Source: Portulaca oleracea (taxonomy: Eukaryota > Streptophyta > Magnoliopsida > Caryophyllales > Portulacaceae). From it: a DNA stretch of 64,000 nucleotides. The position numbers and the translations under genes were made by a program. Shown piece after piece: positions 32,267 through 43,129 of this stretch. Every line of letters begins with the position of its first letter. The stretch's first letter is position 1. The DNA lies in assembly GCA_029582165.1 (NCBI GenBank), contig CM055872.1:28616743-28680742 (forward strand), given 5' to 3'. The notes below the pieces were generated by a model that was not told where the DNA came from, did no database searches, and worked only from the letters and a program-made list of their open reading frames with translations.

Positions 32267-32267
<1 letters not shown>

Positions 32268-32308
<41 letters not shown>

Positions 32309-32349
32309 ACATATATATATATATGTGTGTGTGTGTCTCTGTGTGTGTG

Positions 32350-32405
<56 letters not shown>

Positions 32406-32406
32406 C

Positions 32407-32443
<37 letters not shown>

Positions 32444-32446
32444 CAC

Positions 32447-32484
<38 letters not shown>

Positions 32485-32551
32485 TAACGGTTTAGTGTGT
32501 GTTCTCCGCCGGTTGGATATATTAACGGTTCAGTGTGTGTTCTCATTGGTT

Positions 32552-32640
<89 letters not shown>
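32268..32640. repeat. Compound (TA)n/(TG)n microsatellite
   Basis: Alternating TA and TG/GT runs. Two near-identical unique inserts (TTAACGGTTYAGTGTGTGTTCTC) at 32486 and 32524 show a local duplication. Long open frames here encode only alternating Ile-Tyr or Cys-Val and are artefacts. Confidence 0.95.
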
Positions 32641-32641
<1 letters not shown>

Positions 32642-33240
32642 TAAAGGGTGTCAAGGCTCCTTTGTCTAATCTGCATAGATCATTTTATAGTAATGTAATT
32701 GAATCTGCACAGAGGAGATATATTACTTTATGTGATTTGCAGAACTCATTTAAAGCTGATCTTGTGAATTCTGAGTTAAAGTTTCAGATGGAGGAAGCCA
32801 AATCTCTTTATTATCATGATCTGAAAAATGCTACTCAGCTTCTTTCATAAAAAATTAAAAAAATAAAGAAAAAAAGGTGGATTGGCTGCAAAAAGGGGAT
32901 ACCAATTGTGCATTTTTCTATTCTACTTTGAAAGCTCAACATTATCAGAAGAGAATCTTGGGAATTTATGATAAGGAGAACATATGGATTTATGAACAGG
33001 AACAAGTAGGTCAATTTGTTTCTCATCATTTTGAAGAATTCTTTGCAAAGAAAGACTATGTGGGTAAGGTTAAATGGTCAACTATTATGGTTGGTAATGT
33101 TCACAGTGATGAGTTAGCAGAATCATTATTGGATTAGCTGAACCATTATTGGATCCAGTAACAGATAAGGAGATAAAAAAGAATGTATTCTCAATGGATG
33201 GACAAAAAAGCCCGGGGCCATGATTTTGGTGCAAATAATT
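32641..33240 (+). pseudogene. LINE 3 fragment, left of element D
   Basis: Plus-strand LINE related to LINE 2: KAPLSNLHRSFYSNVIES, DWLQKGDTNCAFFYSTLKAQ and FSMDGQKSPGP. It begins at the microsatellite opposite LINE 2, and RT breaks off straight after SPGP. Element D then interrupts; the continuation is at 39520. Confidence 0.7.
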
Positions 33241-34091
33241 TGATGCATAATGAATCAAACTAATCCATTATACACGAAATGAAAACGGATCGTTCACAAG
33301 TAAGAACTTGTGATTGTTGATTTCTCAAACAAACGAATGAAACGGATGGAAAAAGGTATGAAACGAAAGGCTTGGACGAGAGTTCTATGATTATGACAAG
33401 AATGACAATCAAGAGAAACAAAAGACTAAGCAAAACGTACCAACCAATGTAGAACAACACGACTTGATGTAGAAACAAGATAGAATTGACAATGGAAACC
33501 TCCTTGATTGATATAGACGCACCACAATCAATTTGATATCCAACTCCTCCTTTGCACCATCCAAGATTGCTCCCTCTTGGAATAGAAGAGAAGATTTGAA
33601 CGAAATCCCCTCAAGGAATTCGAAACTCCTAGCTAGAATGCTAGAGAGAAAAACTAAAGCATGATGACTTTAGAGAGACTTTTGTGTTTATTATGATTCA
33701 ATAGATTGTGTTTACAAGGCACCATAAAGGGGGTATTTATAGTAATCACACCTCCCTTTAGGCGTGACATACATCAAGAATGAGGCCCTTGTAGGCTTAC
33801 ATCACCCAATACAAAAGTGACATCACAAAGATACAAATGTACATAAAATGATGATAACTAGCTCAATACTAATCCAAACTTAAAGATTCAAAAACCATGA
33901 TGTAGATCTTCCAAAGCCCTTCAACTTTGATTTAGATGAATCTTCATGGATCTTGTTGTAAGTAGCTCAATAAACCTCTTCCATAGAAGCTACCATGGAT
34001 GTCACGTGAATTAGAAGCTTGTAGCTCATTTAAGATAATTGTAAGATCTTTGATAGCCTCTTCATGATGCTTATGATATGAATATGCATCA
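33241..34091 (-). repeat. 3' LTR of element D
   Basis: Minus sense TGATGCATATTCATATC to ATTATGCATCA. The end of the gag-pol ORF lies inside it (stop at 33944). TATA box on minus at 33741-33734. Confidence 0.92.
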
Positions 34092-37000
34092 TTCACCCCT
34101 TCTTGAGAAAAGTTTTCCCTCAAACTTGGAATCTCTTCACCTTCTTGATAATAAGGTTTGAGATCACTTACATTGAAAGTACAACTTCCCTCATAACCAT
34201 CATCTAGCTTCAACTTATAAGCATTATCTCCGATCTTCTCAATGACCTCAAAAGGACCATCACTTCTTGGTTTCAATTTCCCTTTTCTTCTACTCGGAAA
34301 CCTTTCTTTCTTGAGGTGTATCCATACCAAGTCTCCAGGTTTGAAAATAACTTTCTTCCTCTTTTGATTGACCTTCTCTTCAACCCTTTGAGTATACCTC
34401 ATGATCTTTTCACGAACCTCCTCATGTAACTTCTTAATCTCCTCCACTCTCTTACTAGCTTCAAAACTAAATTTAGTTGATGTAGACATAGGAGATAAAT
34501 CCATAGGCTTGAGAGGGTTCTTACCATACACAACTTCAAATGGAGATAACTTTGTAGCTCGATTTGGACTCCGATTATAAGCAAATTCAGTATGACTTAG
34601 CAAAGTATCCCAGCTTTTCTTATCCTTGCTCACCAAAGCTCGTAATAAGGCACCCAACGTACGGTTGACAACTTCAGTTTGTCCATCCGTTTGGGGATGA
34701 CATGTCGTGCTAAATTTGAGCTTTGTACCCAACTTCTTCCAAAAAGTAATCCAAAAATGACCAAGGAATTTCGAATCTCTATCACTCACCATGGTCCTTG
34801 GAATACCATGTAGCTTCACAACTTCCTCAAAGTAGAGATTTGCAACCTTAGTAGCATCATAGGTAGTATGGCAAGGAATGAAGTGTGCCATCTTCGAGAA
34901 TCTATCAACAACAACCATAATAGAATCTTTCCCTCTTTGAGTCCTTGGTAGACCCACAACGAAGTCAAGACTCACATCTTCCCATGGATGGTAGGGAATA
35001 GGTAGAGGCGTGTATAACCCTTGTGGTAGAACATGAGACTTAGCAAGATTACAAGTCCCACATGTTTTTACAATATGCTCAACATCTTTGATCATGCTTG
35101 GCCAAAAATAATGATCTCTCATCATCAAATAAGTCTTTTCAATACCAAAGTGACCAGCTAGGGCTCCTCCATGAACCTCCATGATCAATAATTCACGCAA
35201 GCTACACCCTGGGATACAAAGTTGATTTCCTTTGAAAAGAAACCCCTCTTCAATATGAAACATCTCGTGGGGATGCTTCTTTGAGAGCTCAAACACCTCT
35301 TTGAAATCTTGATCATTCTCATACAAATCTTTAATATGATCAAATCCAGCAACTTTTGAATCAAGAATATGTGTAAGCAAGTACCTTCTTGAAAGAGCAT
35401 CGGCACCTTTATTCAAATGGCCGGCTTTATGCTTGATGACGAATTGGAAGGATTGCATGAACTCAACCCATTTGGCATGTCTTGGATTGAGTTTATGTTG
35501 CCCTTGGATGTACTTGAGAGCTTCGTGATCACTATGAAGAATAAACTCTCCACTTAGTAGATAATGTCTCCAATGCTCAAGAGCTCTTATAATGGCATAG
35601 AACTCTTTGTCATATGTACTATACTTCCTCTTTGCCTCGTTCAACTTCTCACTAAAATAAGCAATTGGCCTTCCTTCTTGAGACAAAACCGCTCCAATAC
35701 CAACACCACTTGCATCTACTTCAACTTCAAAGATTTTGTCAAAGCATGGCAAGACAAGTATTGGTGCATTACAAAGCTTCTCTTTGATCATTTCAAACGC
35801 CTTTTCAGCACTTCTACTCCATTCAAACTCCTTATTTTTCAACAACTCGGTCATAGGAGCCATAATAGTGCTAAAATTCTTGATAAATCTTCTATAGAAA
35901 GAAGCTAAACCATGAAATGGTCGTACCTCATGGATGGACGATGGCGTAGGCCACTCATGAATAGCTTTGATCTTTCCTTGATCCACTTGAATACCATCTT
36001 GTGAAAGCACATATCCAAGGAAGATGACCTTGGGTGAGAAGAAGGAGCATTTCTCCATGTTTGCGTAGAGCTTCTCTTTCTCCAAAATACACATGACTAG
36101 CTCTAAATGCTTTACATGATCAAGCTCACTCTTACTATATACAAGAATGTCATCAAAGTACACTACTACACATTTGCCAATCAAAGGCTTCAATACATGG
36201 TTCATTAAACGCATAAATGTGGAAGGTGCATTAGTAAGACCAAAAGGCATGACTAACCATTCATATAGTCCTTCCTTTGTCTTGAAAGCCGTTTTCCACT
36301 CATCACCTTCATGGATGCGGATTTGGTGATATCCACTTCTCAAATCCACTTTGGAGAAGACAACAGTCCCATATAACTCATAAAGTAGATCCTCCAAGCG
36401 TGGGATAGGGAATCTATACTTGATAGTTATCTTGTTGATGGACCTACAATCCATGCACATTCGTTGCGAACCATCTTTCTTTGGAACTAGTAACACCGGA
36501 ACGGCACATGGACTCATGCTAGGCCTTATCAAACCCTTTGAAAGTAGCTCATCAACCTGTTTTTGTACCTCTTGAGCCTCCTTAGGATTCATTCTATATG
36601 CCGCTTTGTTTGGATGGATGGCTCCGGGAATGAGATCAATTTTGTGCTCTATCTCCCTTCTTGGTGGCAAACCGTGTGGCATCTCATTAGGGAACAAATG
36701 ATTGAACCTCCTTAGGATGGGTTGGAGCCGTCGGTGTTCATGAGTTGGGGCAGCTTGTTCCTCTTGCAAATTAGCTAAAATCAACTCCTTTTGCTCATGG
36801 AACTCATGTTGATCCGCTTTTAGCAAAGAAACAATATTGGACTCCTTTTCTTGCTCCTTTTGTTGGGGTGGCCGAATGATAGAAGAAGGTGGCAAATGGG
36901 CCAATGTGATCTTCTTCTTGTTGATGGTGAAGGAATAAGTGTTCATTCTCCCATCATATGTGACGTACCTATCAAAAAGCCAAGGTCTCCCAAGCAAAAT

Positions 37001-38416
37001 ATGGCAAGCATCCATTGGTATTACATCACACCATATTTGATCTTTATAACTCTTCCCAATGGATAAAGATACAAGCACACGTTTATCAATCTTAATACCC
37101 TTTCCATGACTCAACCATTGTATATTGTAAGGAGAGGGATGAGGACTCACTTCTAACTTCAATTTTTCAACCATTATAGTAGAAGCCGCATTAGTACAAC
37201 TACCACCATCTATAATGAGTGAACATACCTTCCCTTGAATCGTACATCTAGTATGGAAGATAGTTTCACGTTGCTCCAATTCATTTGGTGTAGAAGCCAT
37301 GCTTAATGCCCTCCTCAACACAAGCAATTCTCCATCATCCGCTTCTTCCACATTCTCCTCTTCACAAACGTCATTTTCCTCCTCAAGTTGCTCTTCTTCA
37401 TATTCACTTTCATGGCAACTTGGTTCAACATATAAAGCACTTTGATATTCAACAAGAGAAACTACACGTTTGTTAGGACATTCGGATGCAATATGACCCA
37501 ATCCTTGGCACCTAAAACATCTTCTTGGAGGCAATGTCCTTGATTCTTGGACATGGGGTTTAGATGGGGGATTTTGTGGCTGATTTTGTGAAGTTTTGCC
37601 GTAGGGTTTTTGGGAGGATGGGGGCTGATTTTGTGGAGTTTTGTATTGTGTTTGGGTAGGTGGACGTGTGGTATAGGGTTTAGATTGTGTAGGGTACGTC
37701 CTCATGGTATCTTTTCCCCTTTCTTTCCTTTGCCTTTCTACTTTCAAGGCCAAAGTACTTAATTCATCCAATGATTGATAAGAATGTAACTCAACAACAT
37801 TACGTATCCAATCATTTAAACCAATTAGAAAACGTACCAAAACTTGTGGCTCATTCTCCTTCAAATCACAATGCCAAAGGAGATGTTCAAACTCCTTAGT
37901 ATACTCTTCCACTGATTTGGATCCTTGAACTAGCTTTTGAAGCTTGACATAGTTGTCTTGGACGTAGCTTTGGGGTAGAAATTTGCCTTGCAATTTGGAC
38001 TTCATCTTTTCCCATGAACGAATCTTGTCCTTCCCCTTTGCTTGTCGCTTCTTTTGCATGTTAGTCCACCAAATAGAGGCATGCTTTCTCAACTTCAATG
38101 CTACATACTTCACTTTTAGCTCATCATTAACTTCTTTCAAATCAAATACACGTTCAACCGTTTGAATCCAATCAAGAAATACCTCCGGATCTAGACTACC
38201 ATCAAATTCAGGTATTTCAACTCTAAAATCAAAACGTTCACCCCTTCTTGAGAGTGAACTAGGCGTGCCATATGAAGCACCTTCATCAACATTTAAAGAC
38301 TCCCTTTGTAAAGCACGGTTTAAATCCATATAGGTCTTTAATTGTTTTTGCAACATATCAATTTGCATTCTCATAGCGTCAACATTCTTAGGTGAGTTGG
38401 TTTGAGACTCGTCCAT
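33944..38416 (-). CDS. Gag-pol polyprotein, element D
   Basis: A 1490-codon ORF from the ATG at 38416. Approximate residues: gag domain 60-235 (VEIPEFDGSLDPEVFLDWIQ), zinc knuckle CFRCQGLGHIASEC near 300, aspartic protease LIIDGGSCTN near 400, reverse transcriptase with CVVVYFDDILVYS near 755, RNase H (EVEVDASGVGIGAVLSQEGR), integrase zinc region with CGTCNLAKS near 1110, catalytic blocks VVVDRFSKMAHF, VSDRDSKFLGHFW and HPQTDGQTEVVNR near 1170-1245, and a C-terminal LKPRSDGPFEVIEKIGDNAY and TFNVSDLKPYY region. The final roughly 50 residues are encoded inside the 3' LTR. All catalytic residues seen are intact; clade looks chromovirus-like (CRM-related), which I infer. Confidence 0.92.
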   Translation of the reverse strand: MDESQTNSPKNVDAMRMQIDMLQKQLKTYMDLNRALQRESLNVDEGASYGTPSSLSRRGERFDFRVEIPEFDGSLDPEVFLDWIQTVERVFDLKEVNDELKVKYVALKLRKHASIWWTNMQKKRQAKGKDKIRSWEKMKSKLQGKFLPQSYVQDNYVKLQKLVQGSKSVEEYTKEFEHLLWHCDLKENEPQVLVRFLIGLNDWIRNVVELHSYQSLDELSTLALKVERQRKERGKDTMRTYPTQSKPYTTRPPTQTQYKTPQNQPPSSQKPYGKTSQNQPQNPPSKPHVQESRTLPPRRCFRCQGLGHIASECPNKRVVSLVEYQSALYVEPSCHESEYEEEQLEEENDVCEEENVEEADDGELLVLRRALSMASTPNELEQRETIFHTRCTIQGKVCSLIIDGGSCTNAASTIMVEKLKLEVSPHPSPYNIQWLSHGKGIKIDKRVLVSLSIGKSYKDQIWCDVIPMDACHILLGRPWLFDRYVTYDGRMNTYSFTINKKKITLAHLPPSSIIRPPQQKEQEKESNIVSLLKADQHEFHEQKELILANLQEEQAAPTHEHRRLQPILRRFNHLFPNEMPHGLPPRREIEHKIDLIPGAIHPNKAAYRMNPKEAQEVQKQVDELLSKGLIRPSMSPCAVPVLLVPKKDGSQRMCMDCRSINKITIKYRFPIPRLEDLLYELYGTVVFSKVDLRSGYHQIRIHEGDEWKTAFKTKEGLYEWLVMPFGLTNAPSTFMRLMNHVLKPLIGKCVVVYFDDILVYSKSELDHVKHLELVMCILEKEKLYANMEKCSFFSPKVIFLGYVLSQDGIQVDQGKIKAIHEWPTPSSIHEVRPFHGLASFYRRFIKNFSTIMAPMTELLKNKEFEWSRSAEKAFEMIKEKLCNAPILVLPCFDKIFEVEVDASGVGIGAVLSQEGRPIAYFSEKLNEAKRKYSTYDKEFYAIIRALEHWRHYLLSGEFILHSDHEALKYIQGQHKLNPRHAKWVEFMQSFQFVIKHKAGHLNKGADALSRRYLLTHILDSKVAGFDHIKDLYENDQDFKEVFELSKKHPHEMFHIEEGFLFKGNQLCIPGCSLRELLIMEVHGGALAGHFGIEKTYLMMRDHYFWPSMIKDVEHIVKTCGTCNLAKSHVLPQGLYTPLPIPYHPWEDVSLDFVVGLPRTQRGKDSIMVVVDRFSKMAHFIPCHTTYDATKVANLYFEEVVKLHGIPRTMVSDRDSKFLGHFWITFWKKLGTKLKFSTTCHPQTDGQTEVVNRTLGALLRALVSKDKKSWDTLLSHTEFAYNRSPNRATKLSPFEVVYGKNPLKPMDLSPMSTSTKFSFEASKRVEEIKKLHEEVREKIMRYTQRVEEKVNQKRKKVIFKPGDLVWIHLKKERFPSRRKGKLKPRSDGPFEVIEKIGDNAYKLKLDDGYEGSCTFNVSDLKPYYQEGEEIPSLRENFSQEGVNDAYSYHKHHEEAIKDLTIILNELQASNSRDIHGSFYGRGLLSYLQQDP
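34092..34105 (-). promoter_or_regulatory. Polypurine tract, element D (inside the ORF)
   Basis: Minus strand AAGAAGGGGTGAA directly before the LTR. It is also coding (QEGVN), so plus-strand priming and coding constrain the same bases. Confidence 0.75.
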
Positions 38417-38647
38417 TTTGATTCAATCTTGATGTCAATCTTGGAACTCACGTAGGTAAGGGACGGATTAGGCTAGGTTTGTGTTTGGTCTTTAGGGTTC
38501 TTTGTGGAGCTTAGGGTTCTTGATGAATTCTTGATGAATTCTTTATGAATTCTTGATGAGTTCTTGGAAGAACTCAAGGGTGGCGTATGAATGTGATGAA
38601 AACAAGGTGCAAAATGATGCAAGAAACGAGAGATATCAACAAGCTAA

Positions 38648-38659
38648 GCTCTGATACCA
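38648..38659 (-). promoter_or_regulatory. Primer binding site, tRNA-iMet, element D
   Basis: TGGTATCAGAGC on minus, four bases from the LTR edge. Confidence 0.9.
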
Positions 38660-38663
38660 CTTT

Positions 38664-39514
38664 TGATGCATAATGAATCAAACTAATCCATTATACACGA
38701 AATGAAAACGGATCGTTCACAAGTAAGAACTTGTGATTGTTGATTTCTCAAACAAACGAATGAAACGGATGGAAAAAGGTATGAAACGAAAGGCTTGGAC
38801 GAGAGTTCTATGATTATGACAAGAATGACAATCAAGAGAAACAAAAGACTAAGCAAAACGTACCAACCAATGTAGAACAACACGACTTGATGTAGAAACA
38901 AGATAGAATTGGCAATGGAAACCTCCTTGATTGATATAGACGCACCACAATCAATTTGATATCCAACTCTTCCTTTGCACCATCCAAGATTGCTCCCTCT
39001 TGGAATAGAAGAGAAGATTTGAATGAAATCCCCTCAAGGAATTCGAAACTCCTAGCTAGAATGCTAGAGAGAAAAACTAAAGCATGATGACTTTAGAGAG
39101 ACTTTTGTGTTTATTATGATTCAATAGATTGTGTTTACAAGGCACCATAAAGGGGGTATTTATAGTAATCACACCTCCCTTTAGGCGTGACATACATCAA
39201 GAATGAGGCCCTTGTAGGCTTACATCACCCAATACAAAAGTGACATCACAAATATACAAATGTACATAAAATGATGATAACTAGCTCAATACTAATCCAA
39301 ACTTAAAGATTCAAAAACCATGATGTAGATCTTCCAAAGCCCTTCAACTTTGATGTAGATGAATCTTCATGGATCTTGTTGTAAGTAGCTCAATAAACCT
39401 CTTCCATAGAAGTTACCATGGATGTCACGTGAATTAGAAGCTTGTAGCTCATTTAAGAGAATTGTAAGATCTTTGAAAGCCTCTTCATGATGCTTATGAT
39501 ATGAATATGCATCA
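38664..39514 (-). repeat. 5' LTR of element D
   Basis: 851 bp, same ends as the left copy; TATA box on minus at 39164-39157. Confidence 0.92.
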
Positions 39515-39519
39515 TAATT

Positions 39520-39670
39520 CAATTTAGACTCTCTTGAGTTTTTGTTTTGATCTCTCTTGTTTGATGTAATTTGGGTGTTGCCTAGTGTTTTGATTTGTTA
39601 AGCTTTTCATAGCCTTATTTTGTAAAGAAACTGTTTGCTTTGTGAATGGAAAATGCAATCTGTTTTTTCC
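39520..39670 (+). pseudogene. LINE 3 continuation, probable 3' end
   Basis: Resumes directly after D's TSD. T-rich, without coding potential, and resembling a LINE 3' untranslated region, so most of RT had been deleted before D inserted. It ends at a TA tract. Confidence 0.5.
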
Positions 39671-39693
39671 ATATATATATACATATATATATA

Positions 39694-40213
39694 GGATAAT
39701 TGGATTCTAATAATCCCTACTTTTACAAATTAGACAATGGTGGACCGTACTTTCACTTTGTATTCTGGTGGTCCAAAAAAAAAAAAATTGGATTGTAGTG
39801 GTACCAAATCCACTTCCACATTCTTCTTATTTTTTTCATTCCTACACTATATTGTGTTTTTTTCGTTCCTGCCCCTAGAAAGTTAATGAATTGTAGTTTC
39901 TAAAACATTTTTTAAATTATTTTTTTGAGACTCCGAATAATTATTATGATTTTTTAAAAATAATAAAAGTGAAAAAATCGTAAAAAATAGTAAAAAAAAT
40001 GAAAAGAATTTGGGAGAAACGCTGTAAATTCATTAAAAATCATTGTAAACTATTATACTAAGTTTTGAATCAAATGCAACACAAAATCTATGATTTCCTC
40101 GAAAATATCCCACTACAATCCCATTTTTTTTTTGACCACCAGGATACAAAGTGAAAATACGGTCCACCATTATCCAATTGGTGAAAGTAGGGATTATTAG
40201 AATCCAATTATCC
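39694..40213. mobile_element. Full MITE, GGATAATTGG family, in (TA)n
   Basis: 520 bp with about 30-bp terminal inverted repeats (left GGATAATTGGATTCTAATAA; right end is its complement). The sub-terminal TGGTGGACC and ACTTTCAC motifs also mirror each other. TA repeats touch both ends. No ORF. A truncated relative is at 3780. Confidence 0.85.
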
Positions 40214-40238
40214 TATATATATATATATATATATAGAT

Positions 40239-40288
<50 letters not shown>
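40214..40288. repeat. (TA)n microsatellite
   Basis: TA run with a short TAGA interruption. Confidence 0.95.
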
Positions 40289-40289
<1 letters not shown>

Positions 40290-41002
40290 ATATCCTCCTT
40301 CCTTGAACTCCTTGGCTCCTATTTCGCAATAATATTTTGGGATAGCTGAATTGCCCCCTCTCTTTAAGTCATCGAGCTACTACTGTTTAAACCTCCTTGT
40401 AGGCGTCAAATCTCATTACACTTCCATCGGCGGATTACTCCATTTCGAAAAATTGAATTTCCGATGTATCTTGTGGCTATTTTCCTTCCACGACAAGGAG
40501 TAGGTAAAACTCCTAGTTGAGGTTACTCCTAGATGTTGGAGTAGTTGGCCTTGGAGGCTGATAATTAAAGGACACCACTTAACTTTCACTTTCAGTTGGT
40601 GGTTTCCACTCGCCCTGTTTAATATTTTTGGTGAAAATTCTCACTTGGTTTTGATATTTTCTCTTTCTCTCTCTAGTACTCCTCTCTAAACAGAGTGCAC
40701 CCCATCGACCTATCATTTCAAAGTTCAATTAAAATTATTTGACAAAATTACCATGGGAAATTTATTGTGAAGGTTATTTTAAAATTACGTATACAACCAA
40801 AGCAAAATATCAAAAAAAGGGAGTAGCACCAAGAGGGGCCCATAGCTCGTGTACCACACCTGCCTAACTAGAAAAAGAAGATGTAAAAAGCTCATTACCT
40901 CTTCCCCCTTATTCCATTCCCTCATGCACTCACTTTTCTCTTTGTTGGGTTAATATATATTCATGCAACCGAAGCACATGCTTCACATAAATGTGAATAC
41001 AT
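40289..41002. other. Unassigned
   Basis: No gene or element recognised; a short CTCT-rich piece at about 40660-40680. Confidence 0.4.
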
Positions 41003-41681
41003 TGTAAACACAAATTTCCGGGTCTAAAATAAATAAACACAAGAAATTAGTGAACAAATATAATTGTATTAATTTCAAAAGATTTTGGGTACAATCTCTA
41101 TATATTTGTTACAAAAGGAAAATGTAACTCCTTCGATTCGATCTCCTTGAATGAACTTGAACGAGTCTTGGATGAGTATGGTTTTGGATGAATATAATTT
41201 TGGATGAATATACTCTTGAGTGAATATAAACTTGGATGAATGTGATCTTGAACGAGGGTCGTAAAAACTTGATCCCGATCAAGAGGAAGTGGTTTGATCT
41301 CCTACGAATGAACGGCACGAGCTTAAACTTTGTTGTGCTTTTTGTCGTCGAGGGAGAGAGTATGAGAGATTTTTGAGTCTTCTTTTGATGTTTTTCTACC
41401 TCTTAAAATGAAGGAGAATGGTCTCTATTTATAGAGAACATGGGTTAACCTTGGCACCCATTTAACCCCTTTTTAAAAAAAAAAAGGACGGACAAATATT
41501 TATGTGTCATCCATGACACGTGGCATAACTTAATTGGCCAAAATATAATATCATTTAATTTATAATCAAATGATCCATCATAATTAATTTTAACACATGG
41601 CGGATTATAATTGGCCGAATTAAAATTATTTAATTTACACGTGGCGAGTCTTGCTTGGTTTACAAATTTTTGCCTTCTACA
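41003..41681 (-). repeat. 3' LTR of element E
   Basis: Matches 45420-46080 with small indels; preceded on minus by the purine tract CTCGAGGGGGCATT (41695-41682). Confidence 0.85.
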
Positions 41682-41695
41682 AATGCCCCCTCGAG

Positions 41696-42279
41696 AGTTG
41701 GTCGCGCCTACGACTTGGTAGTACTTGTCGCGGTCGGGTCTCGAAACTTGACTATGAGATTTGCACGTTTTGAATTTGTATGCTACCCATATTGATTTTG
41801 ACTCGGCAGGGTAGTCAAATTGTAAATTGAATCCCATACTATTCAAATGGGAAAATAAAAACTTATTATAATACAATTTGAACTGTATAATATACATAAG
41901 TAGGACATTTTTTCTTTAAAATCTTGCCGATAAGGCAACTGTATCAATTAGGCCATGCAAACTTATTGATTTGTAGAGATATATTCATATATATGCTGAC
42001 AATATTCTCCCCACTCCATTAAAAATCGTCAATGTAAGGAAATGATATAGACTTTCCAATATCCTCCTAGACAGCACATGTATAAATTGTGACTTTTATC
42101 TTTCCAATAATCTCCACTGCTTCGATTTTGTGCACACATCCAAGAAAGTATTTTCATCTTCTCTTTTCCTACATTCATGACATTAGTTGCCATCAGATGC
42201 TCAACGGAGAATATAGGCTCTGATTCCACCTCTTTTTTTTCTGTTGATCTTTGTGTTGCCCCCTTTTATAGAGACAAAA
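41696..42279 (-). other. Internal non-coding part of element E
   Basis: Between the purine tract and the 80-bp array; no convincing coding sequence. Confidence 0.4.
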
Positions 42280-43060
42280 TAACTTGCCGATTAGAAGACA
42301 AGCGGGGACCTTTGGTTGTCCTCCTTTGCCGGGGACATCAATTCGGCCCGTCTTGAGCATATCCTGGCGATCCGAAGACAAGCGGTGACCTTTGATTGTC
42401 CTCCTCAGTTGTGGAATCAATCCGGCCCGTCTTAAGCATATCTTGGCATCAAAAGACAAGTGGTGATCTTTGATTGTCCTCCTCAATTACGGACATCAAC
42501 TCGGCCCATCTTGACTATGTATTGGCGATCAGAAGACAAGTGGTGACCTTTGATTGTCCTCCTCTATTGGAGACATCAATTCGGCCCGTCTTGAGTATGT
42601 AACAGTGACCAGAAGAAAAGCGGTGACCTTTGATTGTCCTCCTCAGTTGGGGACATCAATTCGGCCCGTCTTGAGTATGTATCGACAACCAGAAGACAAG
42701 CGGTGACCTTTGATTGTCCTCCTCAGTTGGGGACATCAATTCGGCCCGTCTTGAGCATGTATTGGCGACCAGAAATCAATTCGGCCCGTCTTGAGCATGT
42801 ATTGGCAATCAGAAGACAAGCGGTGACCTTTGATTGTCCTCCTCAGTTGTGGACATCAATTCGGCCCGTCTTGAGCATGTATTAGCAATCAGAAGACAAG
42901 CGGTGACCTTTGATTGTCCTCCTCGGTTGTGGACTTCAATACGGCCCGTCTTGAGCATGTATTAGCGACCAGAAGATAAGCGGTGACCTTCGATGTCCCT
43001 CTTAGTTGGGGACATCAATTCGGCCCGTCTTGGATTAGATCACTGATAATCGGAAGACAA
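42280..43060. repeat. 80-bp tandem array in element E
   Basis: CGGCCCGTCTTGAG or a near variant recurs at 42343, 42423, 42502, 42582, 42662, 42742, 42782, 42862, 42942 and 43021. Spacing is 79-80 bp apart from one 40-bp step. Each unit also has GGTGACCTTTGATTGTCCTC. Not a CRISPR: units are contiguous with no unique spacers. Confidence 0.92.
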
Positions 43061-43129
43061 CTTATCCTCATGCGTCTGCATCACGCCTTTGAGCGCTTGA
43101 TCCTCTTGATCTTTGATGCCTCGAACATG

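Larger units (their letters stand above)
28991..32267 (-). mobile_element. LINE 2: L1-type element, 5' end cut by a microsatellite
   Basis: Minus-strand LINE with endonuclease, reverse transcriptase and zf-RVT regions in order from 32267 to 29265. It starts abruptly beside the TA/TG tract, so ORF1 and the first part of the endonuclease are missing. The 3' flank (28991-29264) shows no poly(A) tail. Confidence 0.8.
33241..39514 (-). mobile_element. Element D: apparently intact Ty3/gypsy element
   Basis: 6274 bp: LTRs of 851 bp each, tRNA-iMet primer site, a single gag-pol ORF and purine tract. Perfect TSD TAATT at 33236-33240 and 39515-39519. I count about eight LTR differences by eye (about 99% identity), so it is young. 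It is the only element in the window with all enzymatic domains in one open frame, and the obvious candidate source of enzymes for C-like relatives. Confidence 0.92.

Noticed and set aside
32170..32644. Long open frames of alternating Ile-Tyr, Cys-Val or Thr-His
   Set aside because: Translations of TA and TG microsatellites; the same applies at 4086-4283 and 5689-5983.
42280..43060. CRISPR array
   Set aside because: Contiguous 80-bp units with no unique spacers, inside a plant retrotransposon.
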